The notes: generated from the sequence alone by a model not told the origin. Counted from the stretch's first letter, positions 31,500-44,426 are shown. The stretch: DNA of 64,000 bases from Leguminivora glycinivorella (GCF_023078275.1 NC_062977.1:8701118-8765117); one strand, 5' to 3'. Numbers and translations: made by a program.

Positions 31500-33888
31500 T
31501 GCCTCTTTTAAATCTTTTTGTGCCCGGAAAAACAAAAAAAAACTACATTGTCACGATGCGCACTAGCGTTGCCAAATTTTAATGGCGATGCTCAACGAAA
31601 CAAAGCGTTGCATTTGAAACTGCGTCAAAAGAGGCCCTGTAGATCTGCTGAAATCACATTGCAGTCGTTGTTATTCTTGGTTTTATAGGGACATATAACT
31701 ATGTTGACCTATACAAGACTACTGAAAAATGACCGTCGTCTGGACGCCAGTCTGGGCCAGCAGACAATTGATTACGTATCGGTTCTGCCTATGAGCACTG
31801 AACCCGACGAAGCGTACACATTTTATGTATAACCCGACTGCATTAAAACAAAATTCAACATTGGCTTAAATTAGAACTGCAATACATTGTGTCGCACAAT
31901 GACCTAATGACGTTTGACGAGACAAGTAAAATGATCTCGGTCAATTGAAACTTATCAAGGCTTCGCTTCATTATAGCCGGAGTGACATAGATCTTAAGGT
32001 TAATAAGCTGTATGGGCCAATCAGCCCTTTTGTTCGTGTTGATGAATGCGCGGTTGGTTGACACATTTCAATTAATTATATTGCTATCAGTTACGCTAAC
32101 TCCGTTGTTGTGAGATTTTTGTTGGTATAATGGTGTCTTATCGGATTCGGACCGATATTTACATTACAGGCGCCATCTTGGATTTTTTCTATTGAAATCC
32201 TTCCGTTTGAATATGAAACGAATGACTGATGAGATAATGTCCGAAAAAGAGATATGAAAAAAAAAACATCCTGAGCCTACCCCAAGTAATTGGGATAAGG
32301 GTAGGTGAGTCGCTCACTCCGTGATTCTATCGCCGCACTACAAGTACATGCCGGTGGACGCGAATTCGCGGCCCATTCAGTGGTGACGCGCGTGGTACAA
32401 TAGAATTGAATGTCGGCTGCTTGCGTGCGGGTCGTTTGTTAATGTAGGTAAGAATTTAGAATGGCGCATTTAGGGAACATCAAAGGAGTGAGCCTTCTGT
32501 ACTTGTACTATTATATATTCTGTGGATAAGGGCAAGCAAATGATGAGTTTCAGTTTGAATAGTACTTTTCCCGAGTTAAAATAAAATGTAAAAACTACTC
32601 GTAAATTCATCCAGATATTTCCATTTATCCAAGACAGCAGTTAACATGTGAAATGGTTTGTGTCGGTACTCTAGTTGGCGGAGTGTGCTCAGAATATTAC
32701 TCTTTGGTCACTTTTATATGCAAATGCGCGTATCATATTTCATGCACCATAAAGCTATGATGCATGGAGGCTTACTCTATGGCAGTTTCGGCAAGGCGCC
32801 AGATTCGCACTTTTTGAATTTGTTTGCTGTTAATAAATTAACATGGCATGTTGTAAAATATTGTGTTAACGCGTGAAATTCGTTGTGAGATATATCGTGT
32901 GATATTTTGCTTGTAATGTAAATAAGTAGGTAGGTACCTACATTTTGTAATAATCATGAATAATTACTACATAGACCGATCATACCATAGACCATATCAT
33001 AGACCGATTAGATACGCCAGATTATGCATGTACTGCATCATCTTTTATAATATGTTGAGCAATATTTTATTGTATAAAAATACGTTTATTAGATAAGTAG
33101 TAGTGAGGTAAGTATCTGACATAGAAGTAGGTATTGCAAAATCGTGTTTACTTCACGATGAATGTCACTAAATTTGATGAATACCTTTTTCATACATGAT
33201 TATTGATATGTATGTATCTCGATCACAGACATATAAAGCGTATAGTTAAAGCTTTCCCCACATACCGCACAATACTGCATTATTCCATTAATTACCAATA
33301 TTACATCAGAATGAAAGCTGTCTCACAATGTCAATAAGATGTAACCGTTCTCCCGCCCATAGACGCCGCCCGCCCGACGAGGCTGCGCCGCTAAGGCGCC
33401 AAGTCGCCGCCAACAATCGCCCTAACTTTAAAAACCGTAAGAACACATACAAACTTATCGTATTATAAACCTTCTTCACGCACATCAAAGTACATATCCA
33501 AAAGCTTCATAATAATACACATACGATAAAAAATTACGTTAACGCAACAGAACCACCGTCATTCACAAGTACTCGTGAATGAATCAGAGCGCCCACGCGA
33601 TTATATTAAAACAAAAGCGTGCATGCCAGCAATGGCAACTAGGAAAAAATAAATTGTATAAAATATAAGCTGCATTGGTCATTGCAAGGGTTATTTATGT
33701 TTCAGGATGCGAGATAAAGATCTAAATGCGGTTTATGGAGATAAAATATAAATTATGCAAATTGAAGTAAGTGTAAACCTAAGTAGAACCGTCACCGAAA
33801 CGAAAGAAATTATGGAAAAGATTAATTAAAAAGTTCGCTTTCAACGGAATGCGATTGAAACATTGATTATTTCCTGGTCCTGGATGGT
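31500..33888. other. Mostly unannotated non-coding sequence
   Basis: A fragment of the TATCGGAT MITE is at 32140-32180 (CAGGCGCCATCTTGGATTTT). A moderately GC-rich patch lies at 32330-32440 without a long frame. A GC block at 33355-33415 is unlikely coding. No clear gene. Confidence 0.35.
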
Positions 33889-34185
33889 CCTGGGTTCTAA
33901 TCCCGGTAAGGGCATTTATTTGTCTGATGAGCACAGATATTTTTTCCTGAGTCATGGTTGTTTGTGACTGTATTTAAGTTTTTTTTTTTAATTTATTTAT
34001 TTAAAGGTAACATACATTTTACATTTTTAAAGTTTCTCGCCAAACTGCTCATGCATATGCATAGTATGTAGGTATTTATCTATTTAAGTATGTATATCGT
34101 CGCTTAGCACCCATAGTACAAAATTTGCTTAGTTTGGGGCTAAGTTGATCTGTGTAAGTTGTCCCCAATATTTATTTTATTTATT
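33889..34185 (+). mobile_element. SINE copy interrupted by a short insertion
   Basis: TTCTAATCCCGGTAAGGGCA opens the body. AAGTTTTTTTTTTTAATTTA at about 33976 starts foreign text. The SINE resumes near 34078 (TATTTAAGTATGTATATCGT) and ends GTTGTCCCCAATATTTATTT. Confidence 0.6.
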
Positions 34186-34189
34186 TATT

Positions 34190-34390
34190 ATTATTTGCCT
34201 GTGTGGTGACAGGTTAAATTTATCTGTAGAATATTGGAGTTATGGGTTTAATAGTGGTGTGGGAAATGGACTTGCAATCTGCCTCTGCTACGTCTCAATT
34301 GCTAAGGGTGGCAGTTCAATGTGGTCTGCCTACTGTTTTTGGGAATGTAAGTAGGAGTTTATATGTTTATGTATTTATTTTAATTACCCA
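34190..34390 (+). repeat. Diverged LINE 3'-end-like repeat
   Basis: Weakly follows the plan of 30605-30780 (TGGGTTTAATAGTGGTGTGG, then CTGCCTACTG and a TTATGTATTT tail). Directly follows the SINE. Confidence 0.35.
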
Positions 34391-35324
34391 TTTAATAAAT
34401 TTGTTATACGTTAACGAAAAAGACTAAGTTTCCTGCTTATGTATCTAAGTATACTATTAATAGGTATATGAATAAGTTTAGGCAACAAATTAAGTATTGC
34501 AAACAGTAAATACCTACCAATATTGTTGTATACTCTGCTATGCCATCACACAACACAATAATAGCGAACGACAAAAACTTATATCGATTATCGGGTAATT
34601 CGATTCATTAGCGATTTCGATCACGACGCGCGCCTATCGATGCAATGCACTAGGCCGCCGACGTGATAAAATATTCTGGAGCAGTAAGAATTAATATCGG
34701 TAAATTGATCAGCTATAGGTAATTGATGTAATTAGAGGGCACTTAGGCCGCTGGACCGCGGGTAGTATAGTACTAGTGATGTGCTAATGCGAACGTTCTC
34801 GTTTCTGAGAATTCCTTTCCGGAAAATTTGCTAAATTTATCAACAACTTTTTCATATCAGCGTAATAAGTTTTGTTAAATTGCCTACACCTACAATGCCC
34901 CTAGATTTAAAATCTTCCTGATTAAATACAGTAGGGTTCTGGCCAGTTTTTCAGAAATGCGCCCAAGTTGTAACTGCTTTATGTTATGATAATTTTTTCA
35001 AAAGGGATTACATAATTTAGTTACTGTTAAGAAACTTTTTTTTTTGGTTTTGATATTCCTATTCTTTTGCTCTTGCTCGTTTATCAATGAATTGATTTTT
35101 TAAGTTGCTATGAAATTCGCCAAGTATATTTTTGACGCTCCACGCTTATCGTCTTATTTCCTACGCTAAAGCGATTAAAAAACAAAATACGTAGACAACG
35201 TTGGAAACCGAGAACGTTCCCGATTCTCAGTCGTATTAATAAAGTGTTTGTGTATAGGTTTGACTGTCCTATCTTATGGTCTTCCTGCCTGAAATAAACA
35301 CATATTTAATTAAATAAATAAATA

Positions 35325-35755
35325 TTATTAGGACATTCTTACACAGATTGACTGAGTCCCACGGTAAGCTCAAGAAGGTTTGTGTTGTGGGTACTCAGAC
35401 AACGATATACATAATATATTTTATGGGCTTTCCTATAAACTGTCGTACTAAGTGCTATATTTGTCTACCATTCTTCATCACATTTCACCTACTCAAAGGT
35501 TAGCTGGAAGAAATCCCTTAAAGGGATAAGTTCGCCTTTGTACTGTCTATCCTGTGTCATATTTGTGTTTTGTGTTTTGTACAATAAAGAGTTTATACAT
35601 ACATACATACATAAATAATTATGTACATAGAAAACATCCACGATTCAGGAACAACTATCTGTGCTCATCACACAAATAAATGCCCTTACCGGGATTCGAA
35701 CCCGGGACTAGCAGGCAGAGTCACTACGCCCTAAGCCAGACCGGTCGTCAAATTG
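35325..35755 (-). mobile_element. SINE copy split by a LINE 3' end
   Basis: The SINE head is at 35670-35755 (plus: CGGGATTCGAACCCGGGACT) and its tail at 35325-35425. Between them, at about 35426-35625 on the plus strand, is a LINE 3' end: CCCTTAAAGGGATAAGTTCG, GTACAATAAAGAGTTTATAC and (CATA)n. Confidence 0.6.
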
Positions 35756-36000
35756 AATTGAATTGAATTTTCTCTGGAAATTTTCGAGAAGGGCACATCA
35801 TTAGCCGCGAGCCGCGCAAGTGTCGCGGACTGACACGTCGCAGCCATCCGGTTCACCACACGCGAAATGAATATATTATGGGGATGGAGTAAAAACCAGT
35901 TAAATTTAATACTCTGCTAATTGTTTTGCGTTAAACAATCGCGATCAAAGAGCGCTCAATGGTGCACCACGATTGTAGCCCAGTCGGTGGAGGATTCTAA
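35756..36000. other. Non-coding
   Basis: Starts with a short (AATTG)n run (about 35752-35770). No frame. Otherwise unremarkable. Confidence 0.4.
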
Positions 36001-36029
36001 CAGGATTTATCTTATACTTTTAAACGAGC

Positions 36030-36085
36030 AATTCTTGTATATTTATTTATTTATTTATTTATTTATTTATATATATATTTATTTA
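36030..36085. repeat. (TTTA)n microsatellite
   Basis: TATTTATTTATTTATTTATT run, then ATATATATAT. Confidence 0.85.
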
Positions 36086-36087
36086 CA

Positions 36088-36500
36088 CTGACGATCTCGG
36101 AAACCACTCTAACGATTTCGCAGAAATTTGTTATGTGGGGGTTTTTGGGGGTGAAAAATCGGTCTAACTTATCCTTAGGTCCCGGAAAACGCGAATTTTC
36201 GAGTTTTCATGCGTTTTTCTTCGCGCGCCATCTCGTGTGCAGTAGTTGTACTGTTAAGACAGAATTCTTTCGGTCGATGTAAGTACTATTTATTGCAAAC
36301 ACTAGATGGCGACACAGGTCAAGGCTAAAACGAATAGAAAAATACACTATTTGAGTTTTTGTGGCGAAATGCGCGCCATCTCGTGTGGAGTAGTTGTGTT
36401 GTTAAGGCTGAGAATTCTTTCGCTCGATGTAGGTATTATATTCATTTTTGAACTAGATGGCGACACATGTCAAGGATACGAAACAGAATCGAGTAAGAAT
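36088..36500 (+). repeat. Dispersed repeat with internal 148-bp duplication
   Basis: GCGCGCCATCTCGTGTG occurs at 36223 and 36371, each followed by GTAGTTG, GAATTCTTTCG, TCGATGTA and CTAGATGGCGACACA. The leader (AACCACTCTAACGATTTCGC) is a repeat common in Lepidoptera. The small frame across it is not a gene. Confidence 0.65.
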
Positions 36501-37243
36501 TTTATAATATGATAGGAACACCCAAGAGACTCAAAAATATTAAAATTATTTTAACCGCGCTGAAAAGCGGTGTCTATGCCACACCTGGAAGTAGAATATC
36601 TACGAATACATGGGAACTTGTTGAGCTTTTATTCGATCGACCTACCTAATAGCTATCGAGTAACCCACCAAATAATTAAAGTTTAATCTCTGTCATTTTT
36701 ACGAAAATGTTTAACGAAGGAAAATATATTTATTTTATAAATAAAAACATATGTACCGTATGTGATTGCTATGTCCTAGTACAACACAAACCAAACCAGT
36801 TCTAATGTAAATACACCTGTATTATTTACGGGAAAAACATTATGACATGAATTAGAAACTGAAATATTATTTTTTTACATAAAAAATATCGTTAGTGACT
36901 GGACTAAGTTTGTGAATGGAAAGGCATTTAAAGAGATAATGTCGCGAAGCAGTAATGGCACCTGAAAAAGGACGCAGCTTTTTATTTGACTTTTCGACTC
37001 GTACACTCCGTGTTACATTACAGGTTTCATTCAAACATTTTCAACATTTTTCGGTAAACAGCTTTTTCCTGTAGTGCTGGCGGTCGAGAATACTAAATAT
37101 TACCTAAATTTCTTGAGTAAGTAGGTATCCAAATAAATGTTTTTTATAGGCAAATTCGATTCTCAGTATTTTTTGTATAATGTTGGGAATGTTGGGATGA
37201 AAACAAAAATACTATCTTAATTATTCTCGTATGCACTAGGGCA

Positions 37244-37787
37244 GTGGTGGGCAAACTTTTGGGGGCCAACCTTTTATAATTTTAGAGAAGGGTGATAGTC
37301 TTTATTCAAACATATATAAAACTAACTATTAAATCTAAAATTAAACTTAAAATAAAATAAAATAAAAAATTAAATTAAACTAAATAAAACTAAAGTTAAA
37401 CTAAAGTAAATCTAAAAACGGCCCCTGTGGCATAGTACCGAAAACGCTGGCAGCATTTCCTCGCTGGATTGTCAAGCTAATACGCTGAGCGAGGAAGCTG
37501 CCAGCTCTTCGGTCGCCGGTGGCGTCTCTTAGTCTCTTCGATAAGTCCTTGAAGAGACTCAGAGCGCCAGGGCCCCACGGACCAAGGGTCTCGACGCCGA
37601 ATGGAATAAAAATATATTCGGCGCCGAGACCGCTGTATTTTCCTACCTTTATTTTCTCGGCCGCCTCTGCTGCTAGAGTCAGATATACACCTAAATTGCA
37701 TTCTTTTTTACTACAGTGATGGCTATGATCACACACTACTTTGAAGGATAACACCATTTTGGGCCGTAGGACGTTGCCCACCACTAC
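37244..37787. mobile_element. hAT-like element with CAGTGGTGGGCAA ends, carrying a LINE fragment
   Basis: CAGTGGTGGGCAA at 37244-37256 and the near complement TTGCCCACCACTA at 37772-37784. This terminus is typical of hAT MITEs. The interior is mostly the retroelement fragment below. The 8-bp flanks (CACTAGGG, CACTATAC) match only partly. Confidence 0.55.
37293..37740 (-). pseudogene. 5'-truncated retroelement C-terminus
   Basis: Minus strand encodes GAEYIFIPFGVETLGPWGPG, SLFKDLSKRLRDATGDRRAG and SFLAQRISLTIQRGNAASVF, the last domain of the retroelement type also decayed at 28826-29325. The part upstream reads AAEAAEKIKVGKYSG. A stop follows at 37401, then a 3' region with AATAAA at 37297-37303 region (minus). 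Length about 130 codons; the reverse transcriptase is missing. It is open, so the insertion is fairly young. Confidence 0.65.
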
Positions 37788-37799
37788 ACTATACATATT

Positions 37800-40000
37800 G
37801 GATTAATTCCGGAAAGAAAATTGATGTTATTAGTACTTATACCTGTATTTATGAGAAATACATAATATATTAGCTATTGCATTACTTTGTAAATATAGGT
37901 ACCTAAATCCGCTACATCGCTTATCAATAATGCTTTGGCAAATTCTTCTACAGAATTTTATATGTATACTATACCTATCACTGAACTTAATTTTGTGATC
38001 AAAGTTTTCCTGTTTCCAAAATTGTTCTCAAAACTCTTTACTATTTACTTACCTAACAATATACACGCGTAATTATGTACAAACACGTTCGTGGGATCTC
38101 GTGTGCCTCATATGTATGCAATTCATCTTACTTGGTGTTTGATTAGGCGATCTGTATGTATGCCATGCTCACTAAACTGCTATATTCAAAATTTCGCAGG
38201 CATTCCATTGAGATTTACATCTGTCTTATACCTACATTTGCCTACCTACTTCGTTATGGTCAAATGGTTTCGGAAATTATTCACATTGCGAAGTTTTGTG
38301 CCTGTTTGTCATATCATAAAGTATACATTATTTTCATCCTCCCTAATTGTTAATTTATTGTTTTTGTCACTTGGGTATTCTAAGTTCAATGAGCGGATTT
38401 AAAAATCTTCCACCATTCAAATGTTTTTTTTTTTCATTTCCTTAAAGCTTCAATCCTTCTATAGCCTCTTATATTTTACGACTCATTTTTGTTACGTAAA
38501 TAAAACATCTGTAACGATTATAAGAGAATATTTAAAGAGATCCATAATTTAATTTATAGTTAGCACATTAAGAATTATGTTTTGCTGCGGCAGCCATTAA
38601 TATGAGGGACGATCTGTCGATGAGACAAAAACAATTGCTATATAATTCTTGTTTACGCAACGGAATCCTATAAAAGTATGTGCTCAGAAAATATTTTGCT
38701 TTCTTTATCCAATACGACTACGAGACTGCTAAATGGTAAAAAGTGTTATCCTTTTTCTCAGAATAGTGCCAAGTAAGTCGGCGCATTTAAGAGATTTATA
38801 AGCATGCGAAGTGCAAATACGCTCCTCGGCGATCTCAGATTGATTGATTTGATAGCCACAATTACAGATTATTTAATAATTTATAAGCTGGTATATGGAC
38901 GAGAAATATCGTGTTCAGAAGTCGGTAGTTAGTGACGTATTAGCATTAGCGTCCTTTGCAAGCCCGCCGGTGCTGGCGCCGCGTCGCGCCGGCTACATTA
39001 GTACACGGGAAATTACATAGCTTGTTGAGATAACTATGAATATTATTATACTCTTTAACAGGTAATTGTAGCACGAGAAAAATCACGACAGGTAACTTCG
39101 ACGCAATTGCAATAGTTCGTCATTCGACGCCCCGTTTCACCATAGCTAGGTGCATCGTTTTCTGCACTTAGGCCGTACCATTGCGTTTCACCATTTATTA
39201 TGAGGACTCCTCATTCTTCCTCACTGAAGAAGTCAGTCCTATAGATACCTACTTATCTTAATAAACCTCACCTCCGTGCTTCGATACATCATAATATGTA
39301 TAAGTAACCTTTGATTAATGTGACGTAATAAATAATTTGCTCTATTATGAATATGCGATTTGATTTTACCTCGTATCGCAAACTCAATCGATTTGTAGGA
39401 TTATTTGTAATTGGTTTGAGTGATATAAATTAATTAAAGCGATCTTTTACGATTTATATTTCCAGCTCAGATAAACGTCTAAATAGACAGTAGTGTTGGG
39501 ATATATATGTATTACAGACTTGTTGTAACAAGCTTACATTGTATTAGCAGTGATCGGACACGGTTCTGACTCCTGATCGGGCGATTCCGGCTCGGTTCTG
39601 CCCGCATTGCTACGTAGCAATAATTAAGGTTAGGCTTTTTGTGTTCAGATAAGATAATTACTTACTTTTGACAACCCTAAATAGTCCAAAGGTAGGTATA
39701 GGCCATACATTAAAGGGACTACATGATTCGACTTTGTAGGCAGTGTCCATTCTGTGCGTTAGTACTATTATTTATTCTGTGGTTTTAGCCATGGTGGTAT
39801 TTAATCAGGCCGGGCGATGGGATACTCGTACAAACGTATCTGGCTGGGTGCAGACAGACAAGCTTATTGCGTTAAAAGATAACAGCTGCAATTTATTTTA
39901 TCACAATATCGGTGGTTTATGGATAATCGCCGCGCTCAGGTGGAAAATTGTGAAGAAGTAATCACATCCAGGTGTACGGTAAGTAAAGGCAGTTTATAAA
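37800..40000. other. Non-coding, no recognised feature
   Basis: Overlapping short frames at 38091-38402 are hydrophobic but have no family resemblance. TTGCTACGTAGCAA palindromes occur at 39607. No gene supported. Confidence 0.4.
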
Positions 40001-40020
40001 TCAGATAATTTTATTAGATA

Positions 40021-41111
40021 CTAGCTTTTGTCCGCAGCTTCGCTCACGTTAGAAAGAGACAAAAAATAGCCTAAAGACTGTATCGTTAAGTATGAAGACA
40101 ACTTTGAGTAGCCGTATTTATTTGCTATTAGATTTTTTTCTTATAACAAGACATGGGCTTAATAAGGAACATAATAAGGTACACATTTTGTCCTAGAAGC
40201 TCGACGTAAAGCATATGGTTTAGACAGTATTGACTTAATCCTCCCGAGTACCAATTACGATTCCGGACAAATGCTACTAGAAAATTCACAAAGTGCGTAA
40301 AAGACGATACGATTGCGAAAAAAAATTGTACGGTGCGAACCTCAACGACACATGATCCACAAAGCAGAATATCTGGACATAGTCTAGCCACTGTTATTTA
40401 AAAAAAATAAAGTTCAGGATCTGTGTATGGCGGCCATTTAGAGAATGTGGCATGGTGCTTACTCTAACTCCGACTTTGATGTCGAATTTGACTATCATAC
40501 ACTGTTTATATTGATCTGGTTTAGGCACTGTTCAAACACCATGAATGTCAATTAGACTTTGGCCTATGGCTAATTTTTTTATCTGTTTCTCTCATCCTGC
40601 TCGTATCAAAAATTTACGGCAATCCGGAACGTTGCTCAAAATTGCGTTTTATTAATTTATATAAATTCACCGCATTTATTCTACAAGTACCCAATTGGAA
40701 AACCATGAAGAGGACTGTTAAAGAATATATTTTGACAGCATATTAACCTTTGTTTGTTGAAATCGTACAAAGAGTCATTGAAATATTCTCAAATTAAGCC
40801 AGATAGGGGTTGTCCGAAATTTATTTGCTAGACCTTAATGAAAGTACCATAAAGTCCCTTAAATAAAAAAATATCAGACCTTCTTATATCAAATAGTGTT
40901 TACCAATACCTTCAGATCATACTCTCGGAACATAATAATACAAAATTATGCACATGTCAACATTTAGACGAGGTTTGTTTTGTCCTTATACTTAACGATA
41001 CAGTCCTTATCTCCACTTAAAAAATCAAGTCAATTCGCCGCTCTGTGTTGCCGTGAAAGACGGACAAACCAACAGACACACACACTTTCCCATTTATAAT
41101 ATTAGTATGGA
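40021..41111 (-). mobile_element. Non-autonomous Helitron interrupted by a TIR element
   Basis: The CTAG end is at 40021 (plus: CTAGCTTTTGTCCGCAGCTT) and the TCCATACTAATATTATAAAT end at 41111. The middle (40073-41008) is a foreign element. About 25 bases of the Helitron consensus are missing at the junction. Confidence 0.75.
40073..41008. mobile_element. 936-bp element with about 29-bp TIRs, unknown family
   Basis: The left end holds GACTGTATCGTTAAGTATGA and the right end TATACTTAACGATACAGTCC, pairing with few mismatches over about 29 bases. The size suits a decayed mariner-like element, but I find no catalytic motif. The 87-codon minus frame (40128-40391) does not look like transposase. Confidence 0.65.
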
Positions 41112-41221
41112 TAATGCAGCGTCCGTCTCACATATTCGAAGGTAGGTATGCATTCGCATGTTGAGCGAATTGTATTACCAAAGAGAATAGAGTTATACTC
41201 GTATAGGTCTTTGGTATTACC

Positions 41222-41359
41222 TAAGTGCGTTTTCACATTATCCGATCCGATATCGGATGTCGGAAGGATTTCAAAGGAAACAATCCAAGATGGCGCCTGT
41301 AATGTATGGGATATCGATCCGACATCCGATACGGATCGGATAATGTGAAAACGCACTTA
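41222..41359. mobile_element. Complete MITE with AAGTGCGTTTTCACATTATC ends
   Basis: Near-perfect 35-bp inverted ends, continuing CGATCCGATATCGGATGTCG. Core has CCAAGATGGCGCC. Fragments of this family are at 16664, 17498 and 32140. The nearly perfect ends suggest a recent copy. Confidence 0.85.
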
Positions 41360-42107
41360 AGACGTATTTCATTTAGATTTGGAATATTTGCACAGTATTT
41401 ACTGCCAGTACCGTTCAATCAAAAGTTGACAAGTCGATTCAAAAACTTTATCAAAAAGCTCACTTACTCCGTTTTTTTATTTTTACCCGCCGCCCCAAAT
41501 CTCAAGCAAGGTGGTTCTCAAATCGTCTCTATGTTTTTTTTTAATGTTTGTTCCACGATATCTCCGTTCGTTACTGGACCGATTTAGAATTTTTTTTTTA
41601 TTGAATGTATATGCACTCAGATTGGTCCAATTTTTATCAGAACCTAGTTCTGATGATGGGATCCTGAAGAAATCGAGGGAACTCCTCAAATCTGAAAGGC
41701 ATACATATGGTGATTTTTGTGTTTTTATAAAAACAGCATGCATTTACGTATGGAACTGTGACATTTGGTGCAGTGGAACTGCTGATGATGGTCAGAACGG
41801 CACTCCTCAAATCTGAACGGCACACTTATAGTGACTTTGGTATTTTTATAAGAACACATGCACTTAAGTTCAGAACAGTCACATTTATTTGTTAGGAGAT
41901 TTGTTCTCTTTGTTATGCTTACCTACCTATTGAGTTTTCAAATTTTCTCAAGCTCGATTTCTTATAATCGGATTTAAGATTCACGAGGAATTGAGTTTCC
42001 ATCAAAAAATCAAAGATAAAATATACCTACACATTTCTACATAATCCAACATTCGGAAGTACCTTTCACCAGAACCACAAAAGCGGTTTTTTTTCTTAAA
42101 AATTATT
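41360..42107. other. Non-coding, internally similar segments
   Basis: CTCCTCAAATCTGAAAGGCA (about 41684) and CTCCTCAAATCTGAACGGCA (about 41803) are direct copies about 119 bp apart, each followed by TTTTTATAA-type text. A local duplication. Otherwise no gene. Confidence 0.5.
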
Positions 42108-42262
42108 TGAAAATAATTCCAATAAGGCCTAGTTACCTTTCGGGTTGGAATGTCAGATGGCAGTCGCTTTCGTAAAACTAGTGCCTAAGCCAAGTCTTGG
42201 TATTAGTTGTCAAAGCGGACCCATGAGCCGTGGCAAATGCCGGGATAACGCAAAGATGAGGA
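42108..42262 (+). mobile_element. 5'-truncated SINE (same family as 62515-62836)
   Basis: CCAATAAGGCCTAGTTACCT to CCGTGGCAAATGCCGGGATA, then GATGAGGATGATTAT. Lacks the tRNA-like head. Confidence 0.7.
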
Positions 42263-42403
42263 TGATTATCGTTTGGACACTTTGGTTTGGAAAAAGGTCC
42301 TACATGTAATAATACATACAAAAATATATTCCATCATAAGAAAATGCTAAATGAAAAAGCAATTTAAAATATTTCGCACGCGCGTAAAGAAGATAAAGGC
42401 AAG

Positions 42404-42603
42404 TAAGGTACAGCGGGCAAATCTGTAACTGATCCATTTTTTCCATTGTTACAGTATGATGTTGAGTTTTACATGTATCCACTGAACACGCCTACGTATA
42501 TAACCGGTGGACACTCTATTTTATAATGCAAACATAGTAAAACATGGAAAAAATGGACCAATTACATTTGTCCCCCAGTCGAGATTTGCCCCGCTGTACC
42601 TTA
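42404..42603. mobile_element. MITE with TAAGGTACAGCGGG ends
   Basis: Left TAAGGTACAGCGGGCAAATC, right GATTTGCCCCGCTGTACCTTA. TAA/TTA at the edges suggests a 3-bp duplication of PIF/Harbinger type. A 5'-truncated copy lies at 60571-60707. Confidence 0.75.
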
Positions 42604-42699
42604 TAGGGTTTTTTTTTAAATAGGATATAATCTTAAATGTCAAAACTCTAATAACAGTGACGCACGCGCCTTCGATGGCGCCACGTAAACAAAGATAAT

Positions 42700-43310
42700 A
42701 ATGCTGCGAATGATCTATCTCGCGTATATCTCAGTGGAGTTGGTGGCCAGTTATTATGGGGCCATTATCACTTTAGTATAGTTAATCACGCCGATCGATA
42801 ATGTCAGATAACGATCTTAGTCTTACAAGGTATCAGGACAAGTGATTGCTTGACCACTACGTCCACTACGAGGATCTTAAATAAATCGTTGATCGAATAA
42901 CTTGATTGATCTTAAATACGTAAGTTTTGAAAAAATGGCGCAATTTTATCGTTTACATAAAAATGACACATTCTTTGTTTTTTTTTCAAATATTCTTCTT
43001 TCCTGTTAGCCGATGCCTTGTCATCTCTAGTCCTTGACTCTCATCTATCTCATCGCCGTCATGTGATCTTCATCAATGAAGTATAATCAATTAATAAATT
43101 TATTAGGGTTAAATAAGAATACATATACAAAAATTACAATTCCAACATTAGAATAAAACAGTACTTAACACTACTCATGTGAAAATTCATTCACAACGCA
43201 GGCTTCGTCAGGTGGCCACAAATCCAAATCAACAACATGCTTCGTCAAACAAACCAATGATGAAGCGTAATAGAAACCGACCCTGAACATACTGGTTTAG
43301 TTATATTACA
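42700..43310. other. Non-coding, no recognised feature
   Basis: AT-rich. No repeat or frame stands out before the SINE at 43319. Confidence 0.4.
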
Positions 43311-43318
43311 GAACGAAA

Positions 43319-43558
43319 AAAAAAATATTATAGCATACATTCTTACACTGACTGAGGCCCACGGTAAGCTCAAGAAAGCTTGTGTTGTGGGTACTCAGAC
43401 AACGATATATATAACATATAAATACATAGAAAACATCCATAACTCAGGACCAAATATCTGTGTTCATCACACAAATAAATGCCCTTACCGGGATTCGAAC
43501 CCGGGACCGCGGCGCAGCAGGCAGGGTCACTACCGACTGCGCCAGACCGGTCGTCAAA
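43319..43558 (-). mobile_element. Nearly complete tRNA-derived SINE
   Basis: Minus strand starts TTTGACGACCGGTCTGGCGC, has A-box TGGCGCAGTCGGTAG and B-box GGTTCGAATCC, then the body GGTAAGGGCATTTATTTGTG and the tail GAGCTTACCGTGGGCCTCAG. Best-preserved copy of the family also at 1501, 3958, 12827, 33889 and 35325. Confidence 0.8.
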
Positions 43559-44426
43559 AGAACGTCAAGAACGAAAGAAAGTAGACAGACAGATATGCAA
43601 TTGTAGATACATTAGCACGCTGAAATACCTACCATAAGGTTCCCTAATTCATCCATAGGGTTGGATTTTGCAGGCTGCTGCATGATGGTAGCTAGCCAAC
43701 GTCACGATCGTTTATGCTAATATCGTTACCGTAGCGAAAGCGATTTCAACGTTGGCTAGGTATCCTGTAGCCTTTAGCAATTGATAAACCACCAGCTATT
43801 TATATTAGCCATAACTAGGCGCCTTGTCGTATGTTTTACATGGCAGGCTACTGATGTTATTCATAATTGCTGTTATTTCTCGTTGCCTGCCGTTGTATAA
43901 TTTGTTCGTATGAGTGCCCTGTATGGACATTGATTGGATCTGAATCAGGCAGCCGACTCATGCAAACTTGTTAACTTCATCAGGAAAAAGGCGTAGAAGC
44001 CATTATTTTATTCCGTGTAAACAAGTCTTAATCACGCATACTTTTTGCCTTAGTAGTTTATTAATGTTAACACGTTTGAAAAGTTATAGGATAAATCCAG
44101 TTACTAGTATCCAATAAGAATTATTTACTTGATTGTTGCGATGACATAAGTACGTCGAATTTAAATACAAAATATTATTGGACAAGATTAAGGTTTTCAA
44201 TTCGAGATACAATTTAAGGTACCCTTCCGAATTATAACAAAATTTGAAAAATAAAATCGATACCTTAACTTGTACAACCGATGCAGTACTGTCTGTTTTC
44301 CATTATTCATATTTATGGAATAACATCTGCCCTTCAAAAATGGAGACTGGGAAAGTATGAAAAGTTGGAAAACCGCAACAGCTGAGTTTAGTGTGAGACA
44401 GCCTTAGTAAAGTAGCTAGGTAGGTA
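43559..44426. other. Non-coding
   Basis: CCAACGTCACGATCG (43697) and GCGATTTCAACGTTGGCTAG (43740) hint at a small inverted repeat. No gene. Confidence 0.35.

Noticed and set aside
38091..38402. Hydrophobic 103-codon frame
   Set aside because: AT-rich sequence gives such frames by chance. It overlaps another frame and has no motif.
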